This document shows positions 52,560-61,881 of a stretch of DNA of 64,000 nucleotides, one piece after another. Position 1 is the stretch's first letter; each line of letters starts with the position of its first letter. The DNA is taken from NCBI RefSeq assembly GCF_002899895.1, contig NZ_PPEI02000001.1:1030848-1094847 (forward strand), given 5' to 3'. Below the pieces are notes generated by a model. That model saw only the letters and a list, made by a program, of their open reading frames with translations. It had not been told where the DNA came from and made no database searches. The stretch comes from Chryseobacterium oncorhynchi (GTDB taxonomy: Bacteria; Bacteroidota; Bacteroidia; Flavobacteriales; Weeksellaceae). The position numbers were made by a program, and so were the translations under genes.

Positions 52560-53567
52560 CTACACATTAAAATCATTCTTAGGGTTAAAAATATAAATTA
52601 AAAAGAAAAACAAGATAGATACCGCTAAGAAATATTGATAATAATGATTAGCATTCTGTGATTTCACTAGTGTTTCAGATCCTGAGGAATTCTTATTTAC
52701 GGCATCAATGATCCTGTCCGGAGCTTCATTAATGTTATTTCCATCAATATAAGTTCCGCCTGTGGATTCTGCCATTTTCTTTAGAGCTTCTGTTTGTCTC
52801 TTTGAAATTACAGTACCACCGTTTACATCTGTTTTATACCCCATCAACTGGCCATACACATATTCCGGAACAGGAGCACCCTCTTCCGTACCAATACCTA
52901 CAGAGGTAATGCTCACACCCTCTTTATTGGCAAGCCTTATCGCAGCATTATCATTTCCTTCATTATCTTCACCATCACTCAGCAGGATAATCTTTCGTGA
53001 CCCTTTACTTACATTTTTAAATTTTTCAACAGCAGCCTGCATTCCTTTCAGGAAATCTGTCCCCTGAATTTGCATAGAATTGGTTTCAATACCACTGATA
53101 TAGGTTTCTGCGGAATTATAATCTGTTGTCAAAGGCATAATTGAGGTTGCCTGCCCTGCAAAAATAACAATTCCGATCTTATCGTTTTTCATTTTCTGCA
53201 TGGTTCCTATCATCAGGTTTTTTGCTTCAGTAAGACGACTTGGATTAATATCTTCTGCATTCATTGAATTGGATACATCCAGCATAAAAATCACATTATT
53301 CAGCTTTTGGCTGCTTTTCACCTCTTCTGAACCATTTAAAAGATCAATAATGGAGAATATCAGGAATAATGTTCCTAACAGATATAATGCAGGGAAAAAC
53401 CTAATAAATCTTGAATCTTTTTCAAATAAGTTATCATGAAACTGGCTGGCTGCAAAAATTTCTCTCTTTTTCTTTCTCCATTTTAAAAAACGGATCAAAA
53501 AGGAAGCTAACAGCGGCAGAAGCAACAGTAATAATAAATACCAATAATTTCCTAACGACCAACTCAT
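52560..53567 (-). CDS. batB: BatB, VWA-domain membrane protein
   Basis: 335 residues. N-terminal membrane helices, a von Willebrand A domain with the MIDAS site NVIFMLDVSNSMNAEDI (DxSxS) and KIILLSDGEDNEGNDNAAIR, then a C-terminal helix (YYQYFLAVSILFFFLIYIFN). The start overlaps the batA stop by one base. BatA and BatB form a membrane complex in the Bat system. Confidence 0.92.
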   Translation of the reverse strand: MSWSLGNYWYLLLLLLLPLLASFLIRFLKWRKKKREIFAASQFHDNLFEKDSRFIRFFPALYLLGTLFLIFSIIDLLNGSEEVKSSQKLNNVIFMLDVSNSMNAEDINPSRLTEAKNLMIGTMQKMKNDKIGIVIFAGQATSIMPLTTDYNSAETYISGIETNSMQIQGTDFLKGMQAAVEKFKNVSKGSRKIILLSDGEDNEGNDNAAIRLANKEGVSITSVGIGTEEGAPVPEYVYGQLMGYKTDVNGGTVISKRQTEALKKMAESTGGTYIDGNNINEAPDRIIDAVNKNSSGSETLVKSQNANHYYQYFLAVSILFFFLIYIFNPKNDFNV

Positions 53568-54559
53568 CAGCTTAAAATTTTATAAAATACCCACCTCAAT
53601 AATGCATCCAGCATCAATACTCCTAAAGCAATCCATAGGAAAATTGCAAAATACTCATCATAGTTATACAATTTGGAAACCTTTATATCAGATTTTTCCA
53701 ACTGATTGATTTCGTCGTATACCTCTTCAAGGCTACTGTTTGAAGTTGCTCTGAAATATTTCCCACCGGTTGTCTGTGCCACTTCTTTAAGGGTATTTTC
53801 ATCGATGGTAACCTCTGCTTCTGTAAAAATAAGGTCTCCAAAAATATCCTGTGATGTTGGCATCAATGCATAACCATTAGTTCCTATCCCGATAGCATAT
53901 ACCTTTATATTATTGTTTTTTGCCAACTCAGCAGCAAGCTGTGGCGGAATAGCGTTTTGTATATTACTTACCCCATCCGTCATCAGGATAACCACTTTAC
54001 TTTTGGCTTTACTTTTAATCAAATGATTTACAGCGACAGAAAGTCCCTCTCCAATGGCAGTTCCGGGCTCCAGTCCTGCAGAATTCAGGTTTTTAATTTC
54101 ATCAATCACCACCTGATGATCTGAGGTTACCGGAACCTTTGTGAAAGCTTCTGCAGCATAAGCAACCACTCCTATTCTATCGTTCGGACGCTTCTGAACA
54201 AACTTCACCGCAATATCCTTTAACGCAGTAATACGATCGGGGTTAAGGTCTTTTGCCAGCATACTGAGAGATACATCTATTGACAGCATAATATCAACGC
54301 CCTTTGTATCGTCTCTGTCTTGGGAAACGGTAAAGGTTCTTGGTCTAGCCATTGCAATGATGAGTGCAGCAAGAATGATATACTTTGATAATTTTAATAA
54401 AAAAAGCACCCCTTGAATTCCATTGCTGGCATCCATATTTTTTACCGTAGGAACTTTTACTCCTTTCCTTTTCTGTTTACCTGCATCTTTTATAAAAAGG
54501 GGTATAAACAGTAGAAAAAGTAATAAAAACCACGGACTGTAAAACTCGAAATTAAACAT
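53567..54559 (-). CDS. batA: BatA, VWA-domain membrane protein
   Basis: 330 residues. Aerotolerance-regulator N-terminus (FNFEFYSPWFLLLFLLFIPL), helix at about residues 55-75, VWA domain with MIDAS DIMLSIDVSLSMLAKDLNPD and KVVILMTDGVSNIQNAIPPQ, and a terminal helix (EYFAIFLWIALGVLMLDALL). It starts inside the end of the upstream gene (8-base overlap) and shares one base with batB, so the set is tightly coupled. Confidence 0.93.
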   Translation of the reverse strand: MFNFEFYSPWFLLLFLLFIPLFIKDAGKQKRKGVKVPTVKNMDASNGIQGVLFLLKLSKYIILAALIIAMARPRTFTVSQDRDDTKGVDIMLSIDVSLSMLAKDLNPDRITALKDIAVKFVQKRPNDRIGVVAYAAEAFTKVPVTSDHQVVIDEIKNLNSAGLEPGTAIGEGLSVAVNHLIKSKAKSKVVILMTDGVSNIQNAIPPQLAAELAKNNNIKVYAIGIGTNGYALMPTSQDIFGDLIFTEAEVTIDENTLKEVAQTTGGKYFRATSNSSLEEVYDEINQLEKSDIKVSKLYNYDEYFAIFLWIALGVLMLDALLRWVFYKILS

Positions 54560-55448
54560 CCTTTCTTAAGTTTTCAAATTCTAAATCTTTGGATGATCTT
54601 TTTACAAAATCTTTAATATCGGCAAAATCTTTTTCCATTGTTTGCTGATCCGGAAAAGTCTTGGCAAATTTCACCAAATCTCCTCTCAGGAAAACATCTT
54701 CAATTATTTTTTCGTTATCCTGGGAAATTGTGTTGTTCTTTTTCATGACATCAATAAGATCATCAGTAAGAAGAACATCCGCAGGCAAATGATACTGCGT
54801 GGCAATAAAATTCCTTGAAATATCGATCAATTCAACATAAAACGATCGGAAGTTTCCTCCTTCAATATATTTTTTCTTTTTAAGTGAATCCAGCTCTTTT
54901 AATGTTTGGTTCGTTACTACAACTGGAGAACTTTTTGATTTTCTTCCCCATTTTACGATCATAATGATGGCAACAATCAAAGCGATACCAGCTAATGCTG
55001 CAAGAATATAGAATTTGTATAGTTCCCAATAGTCTTTAGGAGCCAGCTTCACCTCTTTATTCTTCATGATATCATTAATCTGATCAGCTTTTTGAGCTGT
55101 ATTAATGACTTCTATTTCGTAAGGAATTGTTTTAAGAACCTTATCTCCCACTTTAAATTCCAGTTCAGGGATGGTAAATTTCCCTTCATCAAAAACTGCA
55201 AATTCTATTTTCCTTTCATATGAATTGGCGTTTTGTCCAATGCTGTCCTTTGTTTCTTCAAAATGAAAAGGAAGCAATTCGTTTTTGGGTGCAGAGATCA
55301 CCTGTTGATCATTAAGATTCTCAACTTTTATGGTAAGATGATTGACCTCACCAAGGGCAACGGTCTTCTTCTCTACATTGGAGGATAATATCTGTGAGAA
55401 AGCATTCGCACAGACTAGAAAAGATAGTATTAAAAGTATTTTTTTCAA
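54552..55448 (-). CDS. Bat-operon membrane protein of unknown function (BatD-like)
   Basis: 298 residues. Signal peptide MKKILLILSFLVCANAFSQ, an extracytoplasmic beta domain (KTVALGEVNHLTIKVENLND, a BatD-like start), one helix at about residues 148-168 (YILAALAGIALIVAIIMIVK) and a cytoplasmic helical domain (LLTDDLIDVMKKNNTISQDN). It occupies the slot between DUF58 and batA typical of Flavobacteriia. It overlaps batA by 8 bases. Confidence 0.8.
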   Translation of the reverse strand: MKKILLILSFLVCANAFSQILSSNVEKKTVALGEVNHLTIKVENLNDQQVISAPKNELLPFHFEETKDSIGQNANSYERKIEFAVFDEGKFTIPELEFKVGDKVLKTIPYEIEVINTAQKADQINDIMKNKEVKLAPKDYWELYKFYILAALAGIALIVAIIMIVKWGRKSKSSPVVVTNQTLKELDSLKKKKYIEGGNFRSFYVELIDISRNFIATQYHLPADVLLTDDLIDVMKKNNTISQDNEKIIEDVFLRGDLVKFAKTFPDQQTMEKDFADIKDFVKRSSKDLEFENLRKDV

Positions 55449-55501
55449 TGTTAAATAATAAAGGCTAGGCCTTACGTTTTATTTACGGTTAAAATCCGAT
55501 G

Positions 55502-56365
55502 TTATTTTTTCTGAAAATAATTATATAATAATTTTGAGTAATCCGAACCTGTATTAATATTCATAAAACTAGCCGAACTGTTGGCAAAATCTTCTTCTAG
55601 TGCTCTTAGCTTCTGTTTTTGAGCCTCGGCGAAAGTATATCTCCATCTTGCACTGGAAGTATTTGCCCATATTTGTTTTCCTGTTTCTACATCATATAAT
55701 AATGTATATCCTACATCAGGAATTTCATTGTCTTTTTCATCATAGATCCGCATGCCTAACAACTGATGTTTTTTGGATGCTACTCTCAGCATTTTGGAGT
55801 CATATTCATCCTCAAAATCTGAAAACAGGAATACTAATGATTTTCTTTTAAAGATTCCCATCATATATTCCATCGCTTTATCTATTTTGGACTCAGCCGG
55901 AACATAATCTGCAGTCAGAATATTACTGATAATTGAAAGAATATGCTTTCTTCCTTTTTGAGGTGGGATCACTTTATATACTTTATCTGCAAAAAGGATC
56001 AGTCCAACCTTATCATTATTGCCTGCTGCTGAAAATCCTAAACTGGCAGCAATTTCTGCTACATATTCTCTTTTCAGCTGAACTTTTGTTCCATAGTCCA
56101 TAGAAGCAGAAATATCTACCAAAATCATCATGGTAAGTTCTCTTTCCTCTTCCATTACCTTAACGAATGGCTCACGGAAACGCGCTGTTTTATTCCAATC
56201 GATTCTTCTAATCTCATCACCAAACTGATAGGGACGGACTTCGGAAAAAGTCATTCCCTGCCCTTTAAAGGCACTGTGATATTGTCCCATTAAAGCAGCC
56301 TCCGTCTTTTTTCTGGTACGGATTTCTATCTGCTTTACTTTTTTTACAATATCTTTTATCTGCAT
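55502..56365 (-). CDS. DUF58 domain-containing protein
   Basis: 287 residues, the usual partner of MoxR ATPases. It has the DUF58 core GMTFSEVRPYQFGDEIRRID followed by WNKTARFREPFVKVMEEERE, and a VWA-like MIDAS in MMILVDISASMDYGTKVQLK. Cytoplasmic. Thought to bind the MoxR ATPase and deliver it to the VWA proteins. Downstream of a GNAT gene by 29 bases. Confidence 0.93.
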   Translation of the reverse strand: MQIKDIVKKVKQIEIRTRKKTEAALMGQYHSAFKGQGMTFSEVRPYQFGDEIRRIDWNKTARFREPFVKVMEEERELTMMILVDISASMDYGTKVQLKREYVAEIAASLGFSAAGNNDKVGLILFADKVYKVIPPQKGRKHILSIISNILTADYVPAESKIDKAMEYMMGIFKRKSLVFLFSDFEDEYDSKMLRVASKKHQLLGMRIYDEKDNEIPDVGYTLLYDVETGKQIWANTSSARWRYTFAEAQKQKLRALEEDFANSSASFMNINTGSDYSKLLYNYFQKK

Positions 56366-56394
56366 ATTATCGTTTTATGTTCAATGTATAAATT

Positions 56395-56853
56395 TTAAGC
56401 TTTGAACTCAATGGATACATTCAACCATTCATCATCAAACTTTGGACTGTATTTTTTATAGAAATTAATGGCCGGCTCATTCCAGTTCAATACCTGAAAT
56501 ACCATTCCACTGTATTCATTTGATTTTCCATGCTCCAATGTTGCATCAAATAAGAGTTTTCCAATCTGCTTTCCTCTCATTCTTTCGGTTACTACCAAAT
56601 CTTCAAGATACAATCTTCTTCCTTTCCAGGTTGAATATCTGTCATAATACAATGATATCCCAACAACCTCACCATTGAACTCAGCAACGAAAGCGCCCCA
56701 AACAGGCGATTTCCCAAATCCATCTTCAATAAAATCATCCAGAGTTACGGTTACCTCGTGCAATGCTTTTTCATATTCCGCAAGCTCCTTGATTAATTCC
56801 AACATCGAAGCACAGTCTTCCTGAACTGCTTTTCTAATAATAATATCGTTCAT
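56395..56853 (-). CDS. GNAT family N-acetyltransferase embedded in the Bat operon
   Basis: 152 residues of the diamine/spermidine-acetyltransferase-like GNAT type: IIIRKAVQEDCASMLELIKE, SLYYDRYSTWKGRRLYLEDL, VVTERMRGKQIGKLLFDATL (acetyl-CoA loop) and FQVLNWNEPAINFYKKYSPK. The ATG overlaps the moxR stop (TAATG) by one base, which places it in the operon. A functional link to MoxR/DUF58 is possible but only suggested by this coupling. Confidence 0.88.
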   Translation of the reverse strand: MNDIIIRKAVQEDCASMLELIKELAEYEKALHEVTVTLDDFIEDGFGKSPVWGAFVAEFNGEVVGISLYYDRYSTWKGRRLYLEDLVVTERMRGKQIGKLLFDATLEHGKSNEYSGMVFQVLNWNEPAINFYKKYSPKFDDEWLNVSIEFKA

Positions 56854-57857
56854 TATGGTGCTTGAATTTTTCCTAATATTCTATTGATAATCTCTTCTGT
56901 TGAAATTTCTTCGGCTTCAGCTTCAAAAGTTAATCCCATTCTGTGTCTCAATACATCTTTTGCCAATGCTTTTACATCTTCAGGAATAACAAAGGCTCTT
57001 CCTTTTAAGAATGCATACGCTCTTGAAGCAATAGCAAGGTTAATGGATGCCCTTGGAGAAGCTCCAAAACTGATATAGTTTTTAAGCTCAGAAAGTCCGT
57101 AATTCTCTGGGTAACGGGTTGCAAAAACCATATCCAGAATATATTTTTCTATTTTTTCGTCCAGATAGATCTGGTTAATTATTTCCTTAGCCTCTACAAT
57201 ATCCTGAAGCGAAATCACAGGGTTCACAGTAGGCTGATGAGATGTAGAAACCATTCGCATTACCAGTCTTTCATCTTCGAAAGAGGGATAGTCTATGGTA
57301 CACTTCAGCATGAAACGGTCACTCTGTGCTTCTGGTAATAGATAAGTTCCTTCCTGATCAATCGGGTTCTGTGTAGCCAGTACCAAAAATGGTTTTGGAA
57401 GCTTCATGGTTTCATCACCAATGGTCACCTGTTTTTCCTGCATCACTTCCAAAAGTGCAGATTGCACCTTTGCCGGAGCACGATTGATTTCATCCGCAAG
57501 TACAAAGTTTGCAAATACAGGACCTTTTTTTATAGAGAAATCGTTGTCTTTGATATTAAAGATCATGGTTCCCACCACATCTGCAGGAAGCAAATCCGGT
57601 GTAAACTGAATTCTTGAGAACTCACCATGAACAGCATCTGCCAATGTTTTAATGGCTAAGGTTTTTGCCAGCCCCGGAACTCCTTCAAGAAGTACATGAC
57701 CATTCCCTAGAAGCCCTATCAAAAGGCGGTCTATCATGTATTCTTGTCCAATGATAACCTTATTGATTTCTTGTCTCAGAAGAGAAAATAAGTAGTTTTT
57801 TTCTTTTACTTTTTCCGTCAATTGACGAATGTCTTCTGCTTGATGTATATCTGACAT
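56853..57857 (-). CDS. MoxR family AAA+ ATPase
   Basis: About 334 residues from ATG 57857 (MSDIHQAEDIRQLTEK); the frame extends to 57902 but without family-like sequence. Walker A LLGNGHVLLEGVPGLAKTLA, Walker B NFVLADEINRAPAKVQSALL, sensor region PFLVLATQNPIDQEGTYLLP and YISFGASPRASINLAIASRA are the MoxR hallmarks. First gene of the Bat operon. It likely acts as a chaperone-like activator of VWA proteins. Confidence 0.95.
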   Translation of the reverse strand: MSDIHQAEDIRQLTEKVKEKNYLFSLLRQEINKVIIGQEYMIDRLLIGLLGNGHVLLEGVPGLAKTLAIKTLADAVHGEFSRIQFTPDLLPADVVGTMIFNIKDNDFSIKKGPVFANFVLADEINRAPAKVQSALLEVMQEKQVTIGDETMKLPKPFLVLATQNPIDQEGTYLLPEAQSDRFMLKCTIDYPSFEDERLVMRMVSTSHQPTVNPVISLQDIVEAKEIINQIYLDEKIEKYILDMVFATRYPENYGLSELKNYISFGASPRASINLAIASRAYAFLKGRAFVIPEDVKALAKDVLRHRMGLTFEAEAEEISTEEIINRILGKIQAP

Positions 57858-57971
57858 AGCTTGATTTAAAATAGGTGGTAAATTTCTGATAAATACTTGC
57901 ATTAATCAACACAATCAATGCCATTTTTGAGTTAAAGTTTGTTAAATATTCTGAAGACAATACCGAATTAA

Positions 57972-57985
57972 AAGCAATATTGCTT
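57972..57985. promoter_or_regulatory. Perfect palindrome upstream of the Bat operon
   Basis: AAGCAATATTGCTT is a 14-base perfect dyad about 115 bases upstream of the moxR ATG. It could be a regulator-binding site for the Bat operon. No known operator consensus is matched. Confidence 0.35.
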
Positions 57986-58015
57986 CAATTGTTTCACTTC
58001 ACCATAACCTAAAAT

Positions 58016-58049
58016 AAAAATGTTGCGATGATATTACCGCAACATTTTT
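58016..58049 (-). terminator. Terminator of the secreted multidomain protein gene
   Basis: AAAAATGTTGCG/CGCAACATTTTT perfect stem, 49 bases past the stop, with A/T runs on both sides. Confidence 0.9.
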
Positions 58050-58097
58050 ATTATCGTAAATTACAGATCCGTTAAAAGAAAAGAATTTATTAATGCA

Positions 58098-59399
58098 TTA
58101 AAGCTTTGTGATGGTAATAGTAAACACATCCTCCGGCTTATCTACTGAATCTTCGTAAGATCCTACATTTATATAATATTCCGTTCCTGCAGTGGTTGTA
58201 ATAGTCTTAGTTTCGGAACTACCGCCGCCGCCATTATCTTGTGTACCTACACAAACTAAATTATTACATGTACCGCTATATATTCCTATTTTCGGATCAA
58301 AAGTAATTGTAGCAGGAGATGCCTTAATTGTAAATTGGCCTCCATCTCCCGTAAATTTGAACCATAGTCCATCATTCATTCCATCATTCGGACACGCAGT
58401 TATAAAACCTGCATTATTAGTAGAAGACATCCCGTCACTTTGTACGTAGGTATATGGAAAAACAGTTGCTTGTAAAGCTCCGGAACAAGCATCATTTGCC
58501 GGTATTGGAGGAATAGTTTTAAAAATATTATTCGCACAGCCAGTAGACTCACCATTGGCTGAAACAGCTGTCACTTTTAAATAATAATTGGTATCCCGAT
58601 TCAAAACAATGGATGGTGAAAGATTAAAATTAGCAGCATTTACTGCCTGTTGATTAATAACCTCTGTACCTCCAGGTGTCGTTCCTAAGGAAATCTTATA
58701 GGAAGTAGCTCCTATAACGGGCTGCCAGCTAATATTAGGAGACAACGAAATATACTGGGCATTGTCTGTAGGGTAAAGTACAAAAGGACATCCGGGAGTA
58801 GCCTTAACCGTTAATCCTGAAATTGTTATTGATGATTTGTAATCAGCTCTTATTCCTCCAGGTGGAGATGCCGGATCAACAACCGCATTATCTCCTTTAT
58901 AATAAAGGGTAGAATTTGGAATATATGGATAAACACGGAAAGCTTCATCGAAATTATTAATATCAATACTTGGCGCATTTTCTTTTGCTGCCACAACCAA
59001 GTTATCTGTATTATTATAGGCAAACGGCGCTGTAAAGACCACTTCTACTTTACCATTATTCTTTGTTACAGTACCTGCAAAGACCTGAGTAAGCTGTGAT
59101 GAAGTAATCCAGTCTGTACCGGAAGCAAATGCTGTTTTATTGGTATGCCCCAGGTAAACCGTCCAATTAGACGAATCAGAAATAGTAGCAGATGGGTCCA
59201 CATAAAATGTAAGCCCGGTAATATTTCCTGCTGCATTAGCATTTATCTCATTCTTAAGGTATATCTGTTGAACATAGGAATAGGAAAAAAAGCTGCTTAC
59301 AGGCGCAGTTCCCACATTTGTACTTCCAATATTGAGATTGATTTGAGCCTTAACACCCAACACTGCAAGTAACAAAGACAAAAGTAAAATTCTTTTCAT
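58098..59399 (-). CDS. Secreted protein with fibronectin-type III-like domain
   Basis: About 433 residues from ATG 59399 (MKRILLLSLLLAVLGVKAQ, signal peptide). After an N-terminal beta domain it contains an FnIII-like segment (about residues 195-300: YPTDNAQYISLSPNISWQPV, GATSYKISLGTTPGGTEVIN, TNYYLKVTAVSANGESTGC) and a C-terminal beta domain (NDACSGALQATVFPYTYVQS ... FTGDGGQFTIKASPATITFD ... IGIYSGTCNN). No T9SS sorting domain at the end, so the route out is unclear. Likely adhesive or polymer-binding; no catalytic motif. Confidence 0.78.
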   Translation of the reverse strand: MKRILLLSLLLAVLGVKAQINLNIGSTNVGTAPVSSFFSYSYVQQIYLKNEINANAAGNITGLTFYVDPSATISDSSNWTVYLGHTNKTAFASGTDWITSSQLTQVFAGTVTKNNGKVEVVFTAPFAYNNTDNLVVAAKENAPSIDINNFDEAFRVYPYIPNSTLYYKGDNAVVDPASPPGGIRADYKSSITISGLTVKATPGCPFVLYPTDNAQYISLSPNISWQPVIGATSYKISLGTTPGGTEVINQQAVNAANFNLSPSIVLNRDTNYYLKVTAVSANGESTGCANNIFKTIPPIPANDACSGALQATVFPYTYVQSDGMSSTNNAGFITACPNDGMNDGLWFKFTGDGGQFTIKASPATITFDPKIGIYSGTCNNLVCVGTQDNGGGGSSETKTITTTAGTEYYINVGSYEDSVDKPEDVFTITITKL

Positions 59400-59638
59400 T
59401 ATTAATAATATTAACATCGAATATGATGCTAATTTAATAATAAAATATTAATTTTTATAATAAAAAAAATTATTCAATCCTATATACTCATAAAGCGAAT
59501 ACAATAACCACAAATTTAATACCTTACAAAAAAAATATTTACACATTCAACAACAAAACCCATTTAACATAAAAATATGATTGTTAAAACAATATTTTTA
59601 ATACATATTTTAATATATTTACAGGAAATACCCACCAT

Positions 59639-60976
59639 ATGTATAAAAGGCTATTTTTTTCAAGTATCTTCCTTGCAGGTCTTTTTAAGTCACAAACAAC
59701 CACGATGACTAATCTAATCTCGCAGGCAGTATATTATGACGGTTATGCAGCACCTGTCTCAACTCCTGTACCATCCGGTCTCATCAGACTGGGAAATACC
59801 CGGTACGCAAAAAAAATTACAGATGCAGAACTGGATTCTTTTAAAGCAAAGATTGCCATGAGGGTAAGCATAGGAGCTTTATGTGATAATTATGACCGTC
59901 TCGGAGAGGTATTTTTGGCTATGGTTCCAAAAAACCAACCTACATACACTATGGATGATGCGAATGTTAAAAGAATTGAAGTAGGCAGATACATTACTCC
60001 ATTCATGAACAAGAATCGTACTCCGAACGAAGTTCCTTATACCTACGACATCAGTAATCTTTATAATGTATTCCACGATACCACACTCCGAAACACCTAT
60101 GATATGTATATGGAACTGGATGTTTTTGGAGTTCCTTATGCTGCCCAAACACAAGTTCAAGGTTGTACAGGAAGAATTGATGTTTTTTCCGGAACCCTGA
60201 CTTTTTTCTCAACAGATGTAGGAGCAACGCCTACTGATTATAATACACTCGTTCCTCTGTTAAGCTATAGCAGAGTTAATAATTATAACAGTACAGACGT
60301 TACAGGTGAAACAGTGAGAATTGTAAATTTCAATTTACCAAACCCTGTTACCAATGCCCATTTTTCTGTAATATCCACTCCTCATGGTGCCGATGAAGGC
60401 GGTGAGGAATACGTAAGAAGACAAAATTACACCTATGTAGATGATGTACAGGTATTAACCTATACACCAGGAGGAACTTCCTGTGAACCATTCAGGGTAT
60501 ACAACACCCAAGGCAATGGAATTTATGGAGGAGCACCTTCTTCATTTGCAGAATGGACTGCATGGAATAACTGGTGTCCAGGGAATTCAGTTCCCATCAG
60601 AGGGTTTACACTTCCCAACATGACTGCAGGAAATCATACCCTAAAGCATACAATCCCTACAGCGGTCTTTAACCAGCAAAAAGGTGATGTCTATTTATCA
60701 GTTTATATGCAGGGAAAAAGTGATGCTACCTTAAATGTAAAGGACGTCAAAACCATTGATGTTAATATTTACCCCAATCCTACGGCAGATTTCGTGAATG
60801 TAAAATCTAAGGAAGATGTGGCTTCAATGAGTCTTTTCAGTATTGACGGTAGAAAACTCACTGAAATTTATAAAGAAAACAGAATTAATCTTTCCTCTTA
60901 TACGGCAGGAGTTTATTTTTTAAATATTGTATTGAAAGACGGAACCACTTTTAAGCATAAAATCATAAAAAAATAA
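59639..60976 (+). CDS. PNGase F-like secreted glycosidase with T9SS type A sorting domain
   Basis: 445 residues. Signal peptide (MYKRLFFSSIFLAGLFKSQ), then a region resembling peptide-N-glycosidase F, which removes N-glycans from asparagine. Aligned by eye: LCDNYDRLGEVF with Asp86 matches the catalytic Asp60 segment CDEWDRYANVY; VGRYITPFM matches IGRFITPYW; MYMELDVFG carries Glu159 (Glu118-like); GGEEYVRRQN carries Glu256/257 (Glu206-like); WNNWCPGNSVPIR matches AGWCPGMAVPTR. The last ~70 residues (NIYPNPTADFVNVKSKEDVA ... AGVYFLNIVLKDGTTFKHKI) are a T9SS sorting domain handled by PorU/PorV. Confidence 0.82.
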   Translation: MYKRLFFSSIFLAGLFKSQTTTMTNLISQAVYYDGYAAPVSTPVPSGLIRLGNTRYAKKITDAELDSFKAKIAMRVSIGALCDNYDRLGEVFLAMVPKNQPTYTMDDANVKRIEVGRYITPFMNKNRTPNEVPYTYDISNLYNVFHDTTLRNTYDMYMELDVFGVPYAAQTQVQGCTGRIDVFSGTLTFFSTDVGATPTDYNTLVPLLSYSRVNNYNSTDVTGETVRIVNFNLPNPVTNAHFSVISTPHGADEGGEEYVRRQNYTYVDDVQVLTYTPGGTSCEPFRVYNTQGNGIYGGAPSSFAEWTAWNNWCPGNSVPIRGFTLPNMTAGNHTLKHTIPTAVFNQQKGDVYLSVYMQGKSDATLNVKDVKTIDVNIYPNPTADFVNVKSKEDVASMSLFSIDGRKLTEIYKENRINLSSYTAGVYFLNIVLKDGTTFKHKIIKK

Positions 60977-61066
60977 TAGATTTTACTATTTATCAGAATA
61001 ATAATTCATCTTCAAAATCTTTATGTTTTATAAAGATTTTCATAAAAGATAGTTAATAAAACAATA

Positions 61067-61106
61067 AAAAATCCTCCTTTGAAAAAAATCAAAGGAGGAT
61101 TTTAGC
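61067..61106 (+). terminator. Terminator of the PNGase F-like gene
   Basis: AAAATCCTCCTTTGA/TCAAAGGAGGATTTT, a perfect 15-bp stem with A-rich loop. Confidence 0.9.
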
Positions 61107-61256
61107 TTCATAAAAACTTATAAATATCTAAAAAGTAGAAGTTAAATTTTCTAAAACCCGCTAGTATATTATCAAATATATTCCCTAAAAGAAAATAATA
61201 AATAATATGTTTTTTCAGCATTGCAGAACTTTTACTTTAATCCCCTGTCTAAAAAA

Positions 61257-61287
61257 TTGTCATTTCCAGTTTATTAAACTATTTTTG
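61257..61287 (+). promoter_or_regulatory. Promoter of the DinB gene
   Basis: TTG (61257-61259), 20-base spacer, TATTTTTG (61280-61287). Predicted leader about 15-20 bases. Confidence 0.65.
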
Positions 61288-61307
61288 GAGATTAAAATTT
61301 CTGCAAA

Positions 61308-61778
61308 ATGAATTATCATTTTCAAGCACACAGACAGGTGAGAAAGAACCTTTTAGATATCCTGCAGAACACTTCTCATGAAGATCTTCTGCTGATTCCG
61401 GACGGTTTCAACAACAATATCTACTGGAATATTGCCCATACAGTTGCTACACAGCAACTTTTGCATTATTACCTTAGTGGAAATCCTTTCCGTATAGATA
61501 AGTATTGGATTGAAACTTATAAAAAAGGGACTTTACCTAACCTAAATGTTCAGAAATCTGAAGTAGAAGATCTGGAGTTTTTACTCACTGAAACTTCAAA
61601 GATTTTAATGAAAGATTATGATAGTGATTTCTTTTCAGACTACACTCCCTACACCACAAGTTTCGGAATGGATCTGAAGAGCATTCAGGATGCTATTATC
61701 TTCAACAACATGCATGAAAGCTTGCATTATGGCTATGCAATGGCGCAGAAAAGAGCAATTTTAGGAGAAAAATATTAA
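61308..61778 (+). CDS. DinB family protein
   Basis: 156 residues forming a four-helix bundle of the DinB/YfiT type. The putative metal-binding His residues are in NIYWNIAHTVATQQLLHYYL and MHESLHYGYAMAQKRAILG. Family members include bacillithiol-dependent enzymes and others of unknown role; here no substrate can be named. Separate from rlmB by about 100 bases. Confidence 0.87.
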   Translation: MNYHFQAHRQVRKNLLDILQNTSHEDLLLIPDGFNNNIYWNIAHTVATQQLLHYYLSGNPFRIDKYWIETYKKGTLPNLNVQKSEVEDLEFLLTETSKILMKDYDSDFFSDYTPYTTSFGMDLKSIQDAIIFNNMHESLHYGYAMAQKRAILGEKY

Positions 61779-61881
61779 TACAAAGCAGGGTAAAATAAAA
61801 CAGGAAATTTGAAGTGACAATACTTTACAAACCCCTGTAATTTCTAATCCCAAAGCTTAAACATAAACATTAAACAACTCA

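Larger units (their letters stand above)
60977..61307 (+). other. Intergenic region with two hairpins and the DinB promoter
   Basis: 331 bases with no ORF. It holds an AAAATCTTTAT/ATAAAGATTTT hairpin (about 61014-61040), the terminator at 61067-61103 and a consensus promoter at 61257-61287. Otherwise AT-rich. Confidence 0.7.
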
